A stretch of DNA of 64,000 nt from DASRDU01 sp035560235 (GTDB lineage Bacteria; Acidobacteriota; Blastocatellia; RBC074): positions 1 through 64,000 of the forward strand of contig DATMAG010000035.1 of assembly GCA_035560235.1 (NCBI GenBank), given 5' to 3'. The position numbers and the translations under genes are program-made. Below, one piece after another: positions 55,563 through 64,000 of the stretch. How positions within the stretch are numbered: position 1 is the first letter of the stretch; the number at the start of each line of letters is the position of its first letter. Below the pieces are notes generated by a model, which saw nothing but the letters and a program-made list of their open reading frames with translations, did not search any database and was not told the origin of the DNA.

Positions 55563-57491
55563 TCAGTGCGGCTCCGGCGAGAGCGGCAGGCTGATGCTGA
55601 AGGTTGTTCCGCTGCCCAGGTCTGATCTGACGGTAATCGTGCCGCCGTGATCGTGAATGGTTTTGCGCGTAATGGCCAGCCCCAGGCCTGTTCCCTTCGG
55701 GCGCGTGGTAAAGAATGGCTCGAAGATTTTGCCGATGTTTTCGGGCGCGATGCCAGCGCCGGTGTCGCTGACTTCGATTTGCAGATAACGCCCCGGATCA
55801 TTCGCTGAAGCGGCTACGGCCACCTTCACCTGCCCGTTCGGCGCGGTGTGCTGAATCGCGTTTTCAAGCAGGTTGGCAAAGACTCCGTGCATTTTGTGCC
55901 GGTCAAAGCGCAGTTTCGTCGCGGCGGCGCAGTCACAGTGCAGCGCGATGTTTCCGGCTTCGGCCTGCGGTCTGAGTTCAGCCATGGCTTCGTGAATCAC
56001 TTCGCGAATGTCTGATGCAGCGGCTTCAAATCTGAGCGGGCGGCTGTGCTCGAGCAGTTGTTCCATCAGGTGATTGAGATGCTCAACTTCGGTGTTGATG
56101 ACCGCCAGAAATGGCTGCACGGTTTCGCGGTCTTCAAGCCTGCGCGAAAGCGCGCTGAGCGTGGTCGTAATGCCAAAGAGCGGATTGCGAACTTCATGCG
56201 CGACACCGGCCACGAGTTCACCGACCGCCGCCAGGCGCTCAGCCATAATCACCTGATCGAAGAGTTGCGCGTTGGCCAGCAGTTGCGCGGCCTGCGACGC
56301 AAAGATCATGACCAGTTGTTTGTCCTTTTCGAGAAACCCGCCGCTTTTGTTCATCACGGCCAGCGCGCCGAGTTTGCGTTCACCAGCCTGCAGCGGCACG
56401 GCCAGCATTTCACGCACGCCGAGCAGTTGAGCGGCAGCGCGACTGATGTGCGGATCAGCCGCTGCATCGTTGGTCAGATATGGCTCGCCGCTTTTCAGCA
56501 CGAAAGTGACGATGCTCTGTTCATCCAGATTTGTCCGCAGCCTGCCGAGCGTTTCATCGCTGACGCCGTAACCGGGCAGTTGCGCATAAAGCTGCCGTTC
56601 GCGCTCGTTATAGAACAGGATCATGCACATTTCAGCGCCGAGCAGGCGGGCAATCTTGCGCGTCAGCAGTTCGCAGATGCGGCTGACATCAGTGCCCGTG
56701 CCGATCATCAGCGAAATGTGATACAGCCCGCTCAGGCGTTCGATGTCACCGCGCAACTGTTCGGCGGTTTCATTCAGCGCGACGGCCAGACGGCTGATTT
56801 CATCGCGGCCCGGCACGGTGACCGGATCGTAATGACTGCCGGTGACAAGCTGCCGCGTCATGCGTTCCATTCGTCGCAGCGGGCGCAGCACTCTGACGTG
56901 CAGCAGCAGCGCGGTGAAAGTCGCGTTCACGACAAACACGAGCAGCAGGGCGACGGCGATCACCCGCGTCAGTTGCGCATCAGTTGATGCATTGAATAAT
57001 AATGCCGTCAGCGCAATCAGCGCGGCAGAGGCCGGCAGCCAGCCGAACAACAGTCTGCCCGTCAGGCTGCGGCGCGGATTGAGCGCTGACCAGGCCGACT
57101 GAACCGTTTCAGACCTGAGCTGATTTTCAATCTCCTGAATGGCGCGAATGGCTTCTTCGCGCGTCGCAAAGGTGTTTGATTCAAGATCCTTTGCCGCGCC
57201 CAGATAACGCAGCACCGACCGCGTCAGCCCGCTCGATGAATAACGCACCGTCGCAATGCCGTAACGGTCGTGCAGCTCCTTGATGCGTTCGCCGTAATAA
57301 TCAATGATCTCAGGGGCAATCTCAGTGCCTTCGTAATCGGCGACGGCATAGATGCGGCGTCCCTGCGCTTCATAAGCGGCGCGCACACACTGCGCCATTT
57401 CATCAACCTGCTCGCGGCTCTCAATGCGCAGCCCGGCAAAGTTGATGAACAGAATGTTCTGCTCACGGTCGAGGGTGAATCTTTCACGCAT
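55563..57491 (-). CDS. Membrane sensor histidine kinase with STAS-like and GAF domains
   Basis: A 642-aa protein. The first 100 residues are a SpoIIAA/STAS-like region (FTLDREQNILFINFAGLRI...GRRIYAVADYEGTEI). Two membrane helices at about 160-215 (LPASAALIALTALLF and VIAVALLLVFVVNATFTALLL) are followed by a HAMP domain, a GAF domain (about 280-430), HisKA (GVAHEVRNPLFGI, His is the phosphoacceptor), and HATPase (N-box NLLENAIQHT, SDTGAGIAPENIGKIFEPFF, GTGLGLAI). The N-terminal part is cytoplasmic by this topology. The ATG at 57491 is used, with a GGACAGAG site upstream. It forms a pair with the NtrC-type regulator downstream. Confidence 0.9.
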   Translation of the reverse strand: MRERFTLDREQNILFINFAGLRIESREQVDEMAQCVRAAYEAQGRRIYAVADYEGTEIAPEIIDYYGERIKELHDRYGIATVRYSSSGLTRSVLRYLGAAKDLESNTFATREEAIRAIQEIENQLRSETVQSAWSALNPRRSLTGRLLFGWLPASAALIALTALLFNASTDAQLTRVIAVALLLVFVVNATFTALLLHVRVLRPLRRMERMTRQLVTGSHYDPVTVPGRDEISRLAVALNETAEQLRGDIERLSGLYHISLMIGTGTDVSRICELLTRKIARLLGAEMCMILFYNERERQLYAQLPGYGVSDETLGRLRTNLDEQSIVTFVLKSGEPYLTNDAAADPHISRAAAQLLGVREMLAVPLQAGERKLGALAVMNKSGGFLEKDKQLVMIFASQAAQLLANAQLFDQVIMAERLAAVGELVAGVAHEVRNPLFGITTTLSALSRRLEDRETVQPFLAVINTEVEHLNHLMEQLLEHSRPLRFEAAASDIREVIHEAMAELRPQAEAGNIALHCDCAAATKLRFDRHKMHGVFANLLENAIQHTAPNGQVKVAVAASANDPGRYLQIEVSDTGAGIAPENIGKIFEPFFTTRPKGTGLGLAITRKTIHDHGGTITVRSDLGSGTTFSISLPLSPEPH

Positions 57492-57515
57492 CGTACACGC
57501 TCTGTCCAAAGCAGG

Positions 57516-57543
57516 GATTAACCGCAGAAAGCGCAGAAGACGC
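57516..57543. repeat. CGCAGAAAG-type periodic repeat
   Basis: Three near-copies of CGCAGAA(A) in the gap between the KASIII-like and kinase genes. Related to the short repeats at 14086-14148. Confidence 0.45.
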
Positions 57544-57590
57544 AAACGAATGAAGCATCATTCAAAACTGATGCCGCCTTCTGCCCTCAG

Positions 57591-58586
57591 TCATTTTGTC
57601 CACCTGAAAGCCAGGCAGCCCATCGCCACGCCGCCGCCTGAACCGCACAGCACAATCACGTCGCCCGGGCGCAGGCGGCCCTGCCTGACCGCGTCATCAA
57701 GCGCCATCGGAATGCAGGCCGAGCCGGTGTAACCCCACTTGTCCATAATCGTGTGGGCTTTATTCATCGGCTGATCGAGCGTCTCCATCACGGTTCTGAT
57801 CGTGCTGAGATTGAGCTGAGTGAAGAAAAACAGGCTGACCTCATCGAGTGTCAGACGACTGCGCTCAAGCACGCTGTGAATCATCGCGGGCCAGCGTTCG
57901 AGATTGAAACCCGCCGGAATTTTCTGCACGAATTCCAGCACCTGCTCGCGCGCAGTGTGATGAGCCTGATTGAGCGGATGTTTTGCGCCGCCTGCATAAA
58001 TGCCCATGTGCGCGTAATAGCGGCCATCGGCGGCCAGTTCAGACGCCAGAAAACCGGGGCTTTCGTGACTCACCTGCAACACGACCGCGCCTGCGCCATC
58101 GGCAAAGAGCGTGCAGGTTTTCTTGTCGCTCCAGTTCAGATATTTGCTCATCGCATAAGCGCCGATGACCAGCACGCGCTGGTAGCGTTCATCCGCGATG
58201 ATGAATTTCGTAGCCGTGTCGAGCGCCGTCACGAATCCCGCGCAGGCGCAGTTGAGATCAAAAGTTGCGGCATTGATTGCGCCGAGGCGGCTTTGCACGA
58301 TGGATGAAGTCGCGGGCGAGATGTATTCGGGCGTGTCGGTGGCCAGAATAATCAGATCGAGTTCTTCAGGCCTGAGCGCCGCCGCTTCAAGCGCGTGGCG
58401 GGCTGCGCTGACGGCCAGATCAGCCGTGCTTTCGTCAGCCGCGCAAATGCGCCGTTCGCGTATGCCGATCACGCCGGAGACGAATTCGTTAATGTCTTCG
58501 CCGAGCATTCGGCTGAGGTCGTCATTGGTCAGGACTTTTTCCGGAACGTAAGAGCCTGTGCCGCTGATGCGGGCGAAACGTTTCAT
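57591..58586 (-). CDS. KASIII-like (FabH-family) condensing enzyme with atypical active site
   Basis: A 331-aa thiolase-fold protein of the beta-ketoacyl-ACP synthase III family. The nucleophile Cys115 is in DLNCACAGFVTAL, aligned with the family Cys of ACAGF. The usual HQAN motif reads FTQLN here (Thr256), and the usual GN(T/S) Asn is Tyr286 in WGYTGSACIPMAL. A normal Cys-His-Asn triad is thus not kept. The product may use another base, or do thioester transfer rather than decarboxylating condensation. The ATG at 58586 follows AGGAAAG. It is 99 bp upstream of the kinase gene, on the same strand. Confidence 0.85.
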   Translation of the reverse strand: MKRFARISGTGSYVPEKVLTNDDLSRMLGEDINEFVSGVIGIRERRICAADESTADLAVSAARHALEAAALRPEELDLIILATDTPEYISPATSSIVQSRLGAINAATFDLNCACAGFVTALDTATKFIIADERYQRVLVIGAYAMSKYLNWSDKKTCTLFADGAGAVVLQVSHESPGFLASELAADGRYYAHMGIYAGGAKHPLNQAHHTAREQVLEFVQKIPAGFNLERWPAMIHSVLERSRLTLDEVSLFFFTQLNLSTIRTVMETLDQPMNKAHTIMDKWGYTGSACIPMALDDAVRQGRLRPGDVIVLCGSGGGVAMGCLAFRWTK

Positions 58587-59005
58587 AACTTTCCTGCGAG
58601 AAACATGGAATTCAGGATGATGTTTTTCCACGAAGCAACACGGTGGAGGAAGTTTCCTGCTCAGAAAACTGTCGCTGAACGCGCGCGGTCACGATAGAAC
58701 CTGCCCCCGCTCCGGTGCAAGACCGGCTGAACATCAGGCAGCGCGAGGTAATAATTAAAGCGCTGTGCAGGGTCTTGATGTTTCCGGTCAACTCGGCTAC
58801 TCTGCCTGCCGTCGAGCGAATGCCCTTGCCTCCATTCGCTGCCCTTAATCCTCATCTCCAGCAGGCCCCGAAAATCTTTACTGTGGTGCCAGACACGGTG
58901 GGAACGAGTGTCTGCGCGTCCGTTTGTCCCTCTTTGTCCCGGCCCGTTTCTTTGCCCTCACAGCCTCTGTTCAGATAACCCGATTTTGAATCCATGGAGG
59001 GAAAG
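58587..59005. promoter_or_regulatory. Divergent intergenic region, no gene seen
   Basis: A gap of 419 bp between the leftward KASIII-like gene and the rightward TIGR03437-type gene. A short dyad CAGACAC...GTGTCTG is at about 58890-58914. No promoter could be placed. GGAGGGAAAG precedes the ATG at 59006. Confidence 0.4.
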
Positions 59006-60142
59006 ATGTCCGTTCAATACTTCGTTCTCCGCGCAATGAACGCAATGAAAACTCGTTACCTTAATAACCGGGATCAGATTATCAACTGGCTGCTGCTGCT
59101 CGCCTGTTTCGCCTGCATTTATCTGAGTATTCTGATCGGCTGGCTGGCGCAGCGTTCGGCAGCGGCGGCGACCTGCAATCCGCCGCTTTATCAGGGCTTC
59201 GTCAATTCCTGTTCGGGCCTGCGGCTGCTCTGGATGCCGGGCGCGAACAGCTCACTGATTGATCACTTCGAACTCAAACGCTACAAGGATCTGATCGCGG
59301 CGAACCTGCCGCCGAATTCAACCGGCTATTCTGATCTGCAGGGTTGCGACTTTGCCGCTTCCTACGAAATCATTCAGGTGATGAAGGACGGCACGCGCTG
59401 TTCGACTCTCACCAAAGGCATGCTGCCGCACTCATTCCCCTGCGACAAATGTGTGACGAGCGCGAGTATGCGAGTGGTCAACTCGGCCTCGTTCGCTGAT
59501 GCTGTCGCGCCCGGATCAATCGCGGCGATCTTTGGCAACAATCTGACGACTGAGACACAAACGGCGCTCAATCGCCCGCTGCCGACCACGCTCGGCAACA
59601 CGCGCGTGATTGTCAACGGGATGGAAGCCAGGCTGCTGTTTGTCTCGCCACAGCAGATCAATCTGATTATTCCTGAGGGCACGCCGGTCGGATCAGTCAC
59701 GGTGATTGTCTACAGCGCCGACGGAAGCAGTCAGTCGAGCGTGGTCGGTGTGCAGACGGCCCTGCCCGGCATCTTCACAATGCAGGCGAACGGGGCGGGC
59801 GTTCCTGCCGGGCTGACGACTCAGGACGGGACATATTATCAGCCGGTGGGCAACCCTGATGGCACAGCCAGGCCGATCAGCGTCGGAACGATTGACCATC
59901 CGACGTGGCTGGTGCTGTTCGGCACGGGCCTGCGCGGGCGGACTTCGCTCGATGATGTCAAAGTTCGCATCAACGGCGTGCTGTGCAGCGTTTCATATGC
60001 CGGGCCGCAATCCGGCTTTGAGGGTCTCGATCAGCTCAACATCAAATTACAGGAAGCCCTGCGCAACAACGGTGAGGTTGAAGTCGAAGTCATCGTCAAC
60101 GGGATCACCGCCAATCGCACGAGGGTAACGTTCGGCGGATAA
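59006..60142 (+). CDS. Membrane-anchored protein with TIGR03437-like domain
   Basis: A 378-aa protein. One hydrophobic helix (WLLLLACFACIYLSILIGWL, about 28-47) anchors it or serves as a signal. The next part has several Cys (CNPPLYQGFVNSCSG, GCDF, CSTL, CDKC) that could form disulfides. From about residue 155 is the Solibacter-type C-domain (VVNSASFADAVAPGSIAAIF, LFVSPQQINLIIPEG, LVLFGTGLRGRTS). The ATG at 59006 follows GGAGGGAAAG. It is the smallest of the four TIGR03437-type proteins in the window, lacking a propeller. Confidence 0.82.
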   Translation: MSVQYFVLRAMNAMKTRYLNNRDQIINWLLLLACFACIYLSILIGWLAQRSAAAATCNPPLYQGFVNSCSGLRLLWMPGANSSLIDHFELKRYKDLIAANLPPNSTGYSDLQGCDFAASYEIIQVMKDGTRCSTLTKGMLPHSFPCDKCVTSASMRVVNSASFADAVAPGSIAAIFGNNLTTETQTALNRPLPTTLGNTRVIVNGMEARLLFVSPQQINLIIPEGTPVGSVTVIVYSADGSSQSSVVGVQTALPGIFTMQANGAGVPAGLTTQDGTYYQPVGNPDGTARPISVGTIDHPTWLVLFGTGLRGRTSLDDVKVRINGVLCSVSYAGPQSGFEGLDQLNIKLQEALRNNGEVEVEVIVNGITANRTRVTFGG

Positions 60143-60183
60143 TTGCGCCCGCCGGGCAAACTCGCAAGAGAATCCGGGGCGCA

Positions 60184-60234
60184 TTGCAGTCCCGGGACGG
60201 CAGGCTCCAAAGTCTGCCCTCCCGGGGATTGCAA
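60184..60234. terminator. Imperfect GC-rich hairpin between convergent genes
   Basis: A TTGCAGTCCCGGGACGGCAG arm pairs with the complementary CTGCCCTCCCGGGGATTGCAA arm, with a few mismatches and a short loop. It sits between the convergent TIGR03437-type and radical SAM genes and may end both transcripts. Confidence 0.6.
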
Positions 60235-60246
60235 ACCGCCCTGAAC

Positions 60247-61248
<1,002 letters not shown>

Positions 61249-61272
61249 GAAATCCTGCTGACGAGGAATGGA

Positions 61273-61352
61273 GTTCGACAGGCTGACGGCCCGTCGCTGA
61301 TGGCGCACCACACCTGACCAGAAGAGGGCGACAGGCTGACAGCCTGTCGAAC
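61273..61352. repeat. Inverted repeat of GACAGGCTG type
   Basis: Arms 61273-61297 and 61328-61352 pair at about 21 of 25 positions. The second arm is itself a short palindrome (CGACAGGCTG-CAGCCTGTCG). Between two leftward genes. Confidence 0.65.
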
Positions 61353-61362
61353 ATTCTTCGGA

Positions 61363-61632
61363 TCAGGCGAGCGTTTTGGTGCGCATCGAACTGTAACAAG
61401 AGGCGCACAGGCCTTCCCGCCGGCTGACGATGATTCGCTGCTCGCCGCAGCGCTGACAGATGGCGAAGCCGGAATCAGGCGTGCGCAGGCTGTCGAAGTC
61501 TGACAGATCAGGCACGCCGCGACTGCGCGCCCGCGACCTGACGAGCCTGAAAATCATCAGCGCCAGCAGCGTAATCACCAGAATGACGGCGAGAACTAAA
61601 AACAGTCCGAATCCTGCAATGACCCTGGCCAT
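61363..61632 (-). CDS. Small zinc-ribbon membrane protein
   Basis: An 89-aa protein. One membrane helix (GLFLVLAVILVITLLALMIF, about 8-27) is followed by a zinc-ribbon-like set of Cys (ICQRCGEQR then LCASCYSS). The ATG at 61632 begins at the helix; the upstream extension does not look coding. It is in the radical SAM cluster. Function unknown. Confidence 0.68.
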   Translation of the reverse strand: MARVIAGFGLFLVLAVILVITLLALMIFRLVRSRARSRGVPDLSDFDSLRTPDSGFAICQRCGEQRIIVSRREGLCASCYSSMRTKTLA

Positions 61633-61663
61633 CCTGTTTCCCCCTGATCTGCGCAGGAGACAA

Positions 61664-61885
61664 TCAGTCAGTGCGCGGCGGCGCTTCAGGCTGCCTGGTA
61701 CTGTCATCACTCTCGCGGCGCATCTCAATGCTGTAGAGATGAGTGATCCGACCAGACTCCGGGTTCATCTCCGGCGTGATGCGGTATGTCTCCTGCCGCG
61801 CGACGTATCCCTGTGACTCAAGCTCGAGTATCTGCCGGTGAAAATCCTCGCTGTCCCAGCTGCTGACAATCAACACATCGGACAT
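61664..61885 (-). CDS. Small protein of unknown function
   Basis: A 73-aa protein (MSDVLIVSSWDSEDFHRQ start) with a mixed alpha/beta pattern and a charged, disordered tail. The ATG at 61885 is preceded by GGGAGCGG. It lies 31 bp before the next small gene and within the radical SAM cluster; it could be a partner or substrate, but nothing in the sequence shows this. Confidence 0.6.
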   Translation of the reverse strand: MSDVLIVSSWDSEDFHRQILELESQGYVARQETYRITPEMNPESGRITHLYSIEMRRESDDSTRQPEAPPRTD

Positions 61886-62100
61886 GGCTGGCCGCTCCCT
61901 GCTGCTCTGGATAAAATCGGGACAGCCGACTGCGGGATATTTCGCAGATCGGGTGAAACTTTCCCCGGCGGAATCGTAAAATTCCGCATCTGTCCCGGTC
62001 AAAGTTGCTGACGACCAAGTGGGGCAAGTGATGTGCCCTGTCAAATACCGTTCAGCGGGTGCAGTGAAATTCGCTTCGCCGGTCTGACTCGCGGCGCGTT

Positions 62101-62382
62101 TTACTCATCTTCGCCAGCGGCTGCTTCGGCTTTCTGTATTCCTGAAGCCTGAGTGATGACTCCGGCCATCGCCTCGCGGCTCAGCCGGTGAGCCTGTCCG
62201 CCGCTGATGATCTCAAATCCTTCCGCCGCTTCCAGCGCCTCCTCAACGTGAAAGTCTTTATCCTCGCCCGGAATCCTGACCTGTCCTTTCTCACTGACCA
62301 GACATTCGTGTCCGAGGCGATCAGTGAATCTGATTTCGCTGCGATGCTCAATCGCATACTTCCTTAATTCCAGCAGAGTCAT
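62101..62382 (-). CDS. Small protein of unknown function in radical SAM cluster
   Basis: A 93-aa acidic protein (MTLLELRKYAIEHRSEIRF start) with one Cys (GHECLVSEKGQV), a GEDKDFHVEEALEAAEGFEI segment and an AGEDE tail. GGAGGAGG precedes the ATG at 62382, only 13 bp after the stop of the radical SAM gene, so the two are surely co-transcribed. It might be a peptide chaperone, partner or substrate of that enzyme. No known RiPP precursor pattern was found. Confidence 0.7.
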   Translation of the reverse strand: MTLLELRKYAIEHRSEIRFTDRLGHECLVSEKGQVRIPGEDKDFHVEEALEAAEGFEIISGGQAHRLSREAMAGVITQASGIQKAEAAAGEDE

Positions 62383-62395
62383 CAGCCTCCTCCGG

Positions 62396-63388
62396 TTACA
62401 CCTGATCAGCGCCGGGGCGTCTGAACTTTCCGGCATACGCCTGACCAATGCGATCCGACGCGAAGTAGACGAACTTCACGGGCAGCAGCCTGAACAGACG
62501 GTATTCGCCAATCGCCTTCAGTCCGGCTGAAGCGATGCAACCGCACTGCGAGCAGTCGGGATTGCCGCCGAACTGGCAGGGGCTGATTCTGCTCCGCAGA
62601 TCAGCGGTGAGGCTCAACGTGGTGCGCGCGAAAATGCATTCACCCGGCGATTGCGGCGGATGGCGATAGCCCTCAAGGACTTCGTCCGGCAGATGGACTT
62701 TCGGAAACGAACGTCGCAGCCGGGCCAGTTCCTCAAGCACTGCCGCCCGCTCGCTGGCAGAAAGAATCTCGGTGTCATCGGCTCCTTTCTGCGGGGTGAA
62801 GAGGCTGAACCAGATCTTTCGCACCTCCGGACGAGCCGACCAGAACGACATGAACTCTTCAAATGAGCCTGCGCGACCAGCCATCTGCCTGGTCACCGTG
62901 CAATGCACGATGATCGAATGGCCCGCGATGTTCTGCAGGATGCGCGCGTAAGTCGCCGGAGCGCGCCGCCGGTCATGTTCCGGCTGCAGCCCGTCAATCG
63001 AAACGACCAGATGCAAAGCTCTGATCGTGGCCCACGCCGCCGGAATGGGGCGCACCGCGCTCGTGACCAGTTGCACCTCAATGCCCATCCGATCAAGCTG
63101 CGGGAGCAGTTCATTCAGTTCGCGGTACCGCACCAGCGGCTCGCCGCCGACAATTGAAAGATGAAGCGGGCGATGACGGCGCACCAGATCAAGCACGCCG
63201 TCAATCAACTGCTGTCCCTTGTAATCAGCGAGCGAGCGCAGTGTCGCTCCGCCGCCCAGGTGTTCCGGCTCATAAGCGTAACAGCCTGGACAGCGCAGCG
63301 GACATTCGCGGGTGATCTCGACTGACAGCATCGGCGCATAGCCGCGCAGAATGCGTCCCCAGCCGCGCAGAATATCTTTCTTCTTCAT
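62396..63388 (-). CDS. Radical SAM protein with C-terminal Cys cluster
   Basis: A 330-aa protein. The cluster motif is CPLRCPGCYAYEPEHLGGG (C-x3-C-x2-C), followed by SIVGGEPLVRYRELNELL and VVSIDGLQPEHDRRR. At the C-terminus there are more Cys (GECIFART, ISPCQFGGNPDCSQCGCIA) for a further iron-sulfur cluster. It begins MKKKDILRGWGRILRG. It is followed at 13 bp by the small 93-aa gene and preceded by the partial radical SAM gene. The substrate is unknown. Confidence 0.9.
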   Translation of the reverse strand: MKKKDILRGWGRILRGYAPMLSVEITRECPLRCPGCYAYEPEHLGGGATLRSLADYKGQQLIDGVLDLVRRHRPLHLSIVGGEPLVRYRELNELLPQLDRMGIEVQLVTSAVRPIPAAWATIRALHLVVSIDGLQPEHDRRRAPATYARILQNIAGHSIIVHCTVTRQMAGRAGSFEEFMSFWSARPEVRKIWFSLFTPQKGADDTEILSASERAAVLEELARLRRSFPKVHLPDEVLEGYRHPPQSPGECIFARTTLSLTADLRSRISPCQFGGNPDCSQCGCIASAGLKAIGEYRLFRLLPVKFVYFASDRIGQAYAGKFRRPGADQV

Positions 63389-63426
63389 CAGGGCCTCGAA
63401 CCGACAGCCCGACTGTCAGCTTTGAT

Positions 63427-64000
63427 CTACGCCTGAGCGATGGCCGTAGTGTTGCCGCTCATTCCGTGCAGCGCCTGCTTGATGATCCAGCGCAGCACGG
63501 TCTGATTGTTGTAGTAGTGACCGAGCACGTACTGCGTGGTCGAAAGGCAGTGCTTGTTGCACTCCTGTCGCATTTCGGCAAGCTGCTCGCGGTCGAACTT
63601 GTGATTCTCGATGGTCCCCCAGTCGTAAGTCGCCGAGTACATCGGGAAGCACGGCGCAATCGTCCCGTCAGTGCGGATGAGCATCGAATTGATGCCCGCG
63701 CGACAGTTCCAGGGTTTGACTTTGCCGCGCATGAAATCCTTCATCTCCTGGAGGTGCGCCTTCGAGTTGACCATGATGTAACCCTGCCGGTTCTTCTCGG
63801 TCAGGTAATCGAGCAGATCATCAACCTTCGGCCAGTCTTCCTCGCGCAGATAGGTGCTGTTTTCACTAAGGTGCTTGAAATGCTGCTGCTCGATCATCGG
63901 CGTCTCGTTGATGTGGTAATCGGTCGAGATGCCGTTGTCGTGCGCGATTTCGGTCAGCACCTTGATGTCTTCCATGTTGGTGCGGCAGATGTTCATGTTG
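63427..64000 (-). CDS. Radical SAM/SPASM protein, C-terminal part (runs off window)
   Basis: At least 190 codons, open to the right edge, so its start and the C-x3-C-x2-C core are outside. The visible part has the end of the TIM-like barrel (HDNGISTDYHINETPM) and a SPASM domain: WNCRAGINSMLIRTDGTIAPCF, then QECNKHCLSTTQY (in short: NCRAG, DGTIAPCF, ECNKHC). It is 39 bp upstream of the second radical SAM gene on the same strand, which makes an operon of at least two. Confidence 0.85.
   Translation of the reverse strand, partial: NMNICRTNMEDIKVLTEIAHDNGISTDYHINETPMIEQQHFKHLSENSTYLREEDWPKVDDLLDYLTEKNRQGYIMVNSKAHLQEMKDFMRGKVKPWNCRAGINSMLIRTDGTIAPCFPMYSATYDWGTIENHKFDREQLAEMRQECNKHCLSTTQYVLGHYYNNQTVLRWIIKQALHGMSGNTTAIAQA

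Noticed and set aside
54395..55594. A 399-codon open frame antisense to the NtrC-type regulator
   Set aside because: Composition is what GC-rich coding DNA gives on the reverse strand, while the regulator has every expected motif.
56046..56987. A 313-codon open frame antisense to the histidine kinase
   Set aside because: Same reason: His/Gln-rich shadow of a well-defined kinase gene.

Overview
The window looks like a chromosomal segment of an Acidobacteriota member (Blastocatellia/Solibacter-like). Markers for this are four proteins ending in the Solibacter-type C-terminal domain (TIGR03437-like), an 'acidobacterial duplicated orphan permease', a large Oar-like TonB-dependent receptor with a carboxypeptidase-regulatory N-domain, and many secreted beta-propellers. 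This assignment is inferred from gene families only. No rRNA, tRNA, CRISPR array, phage module or insertion sequence was seen.

Layout. 0-1.5 kb: the 3' end of an upstream gene, a truncated membrane-protein relic and a zinc-ribbon protein. 1.7-23 kb: a run of secreted proteins: a PQQ-type propeller, gamma-glutamyltransferase, two very large BNR/NHL proteins, a 1669-aa parallel beta-helix protein, an LVIVD-repeat protein and a predicted outer-membrane barrel. 23-28.4 kb: a leftward group (DinB/YfiT protein, ADOP permease, cupin-like protein, Asp/Glu racemase) facing a divergent LysR regulator. 28.5-35.5 kb: three more PQQ-type propellers mixed with small coiled-coil, membrane and Uma2-type proteins. 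36-40.2 kb: a MacB/LolD-type ABC exporter. 40.2-50.2 kb: an Rpn-type nuclease split by a nonsense codon, a glycosyltransferase, an aldehyde dehydrogenase, a VapBC-type toxin-antitoxin pair, phosphatidylserine decarboxylase, two acid-activating enzymes and an AIM24-like protein. 50.3-53.8 kb: the TonB-dependent receptor. 54-58.6 kb: a KASIII-like enzyme followed by a histidine kinase and an NtrC-type regulator. 59-64 kb: a TIGR03437-type protein and a leftward cluster of three radical SAM proteins with three small proteins, running off the right edge.

Two features stand out beyond the gene list. First, intergenic spaces are rich in hairpin elements from several unrelated families. One family (arms at 15763, 39377 and 48576) occurs three times with near-perfect 24-32 bp arms, and most convergent gene junctions carry some hairpin. 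Second, several genes are broken by single-base events: two 1-nt losses in the 17.9-23.0 kb BNR/NHL gene, one in the racemase, and a TGG-to-TGA change in the Rpn gene. A perfect 50-bp direct repeat flanks the block carrying the beta-helix gene, which points to its insertion or to a duplication.

The best candidates for undescribed biology are the radical SAM cluster at the right edge, the KASIII-like enzyme whose catalytic His and Asn are replaced, and the palindromic repeat families.
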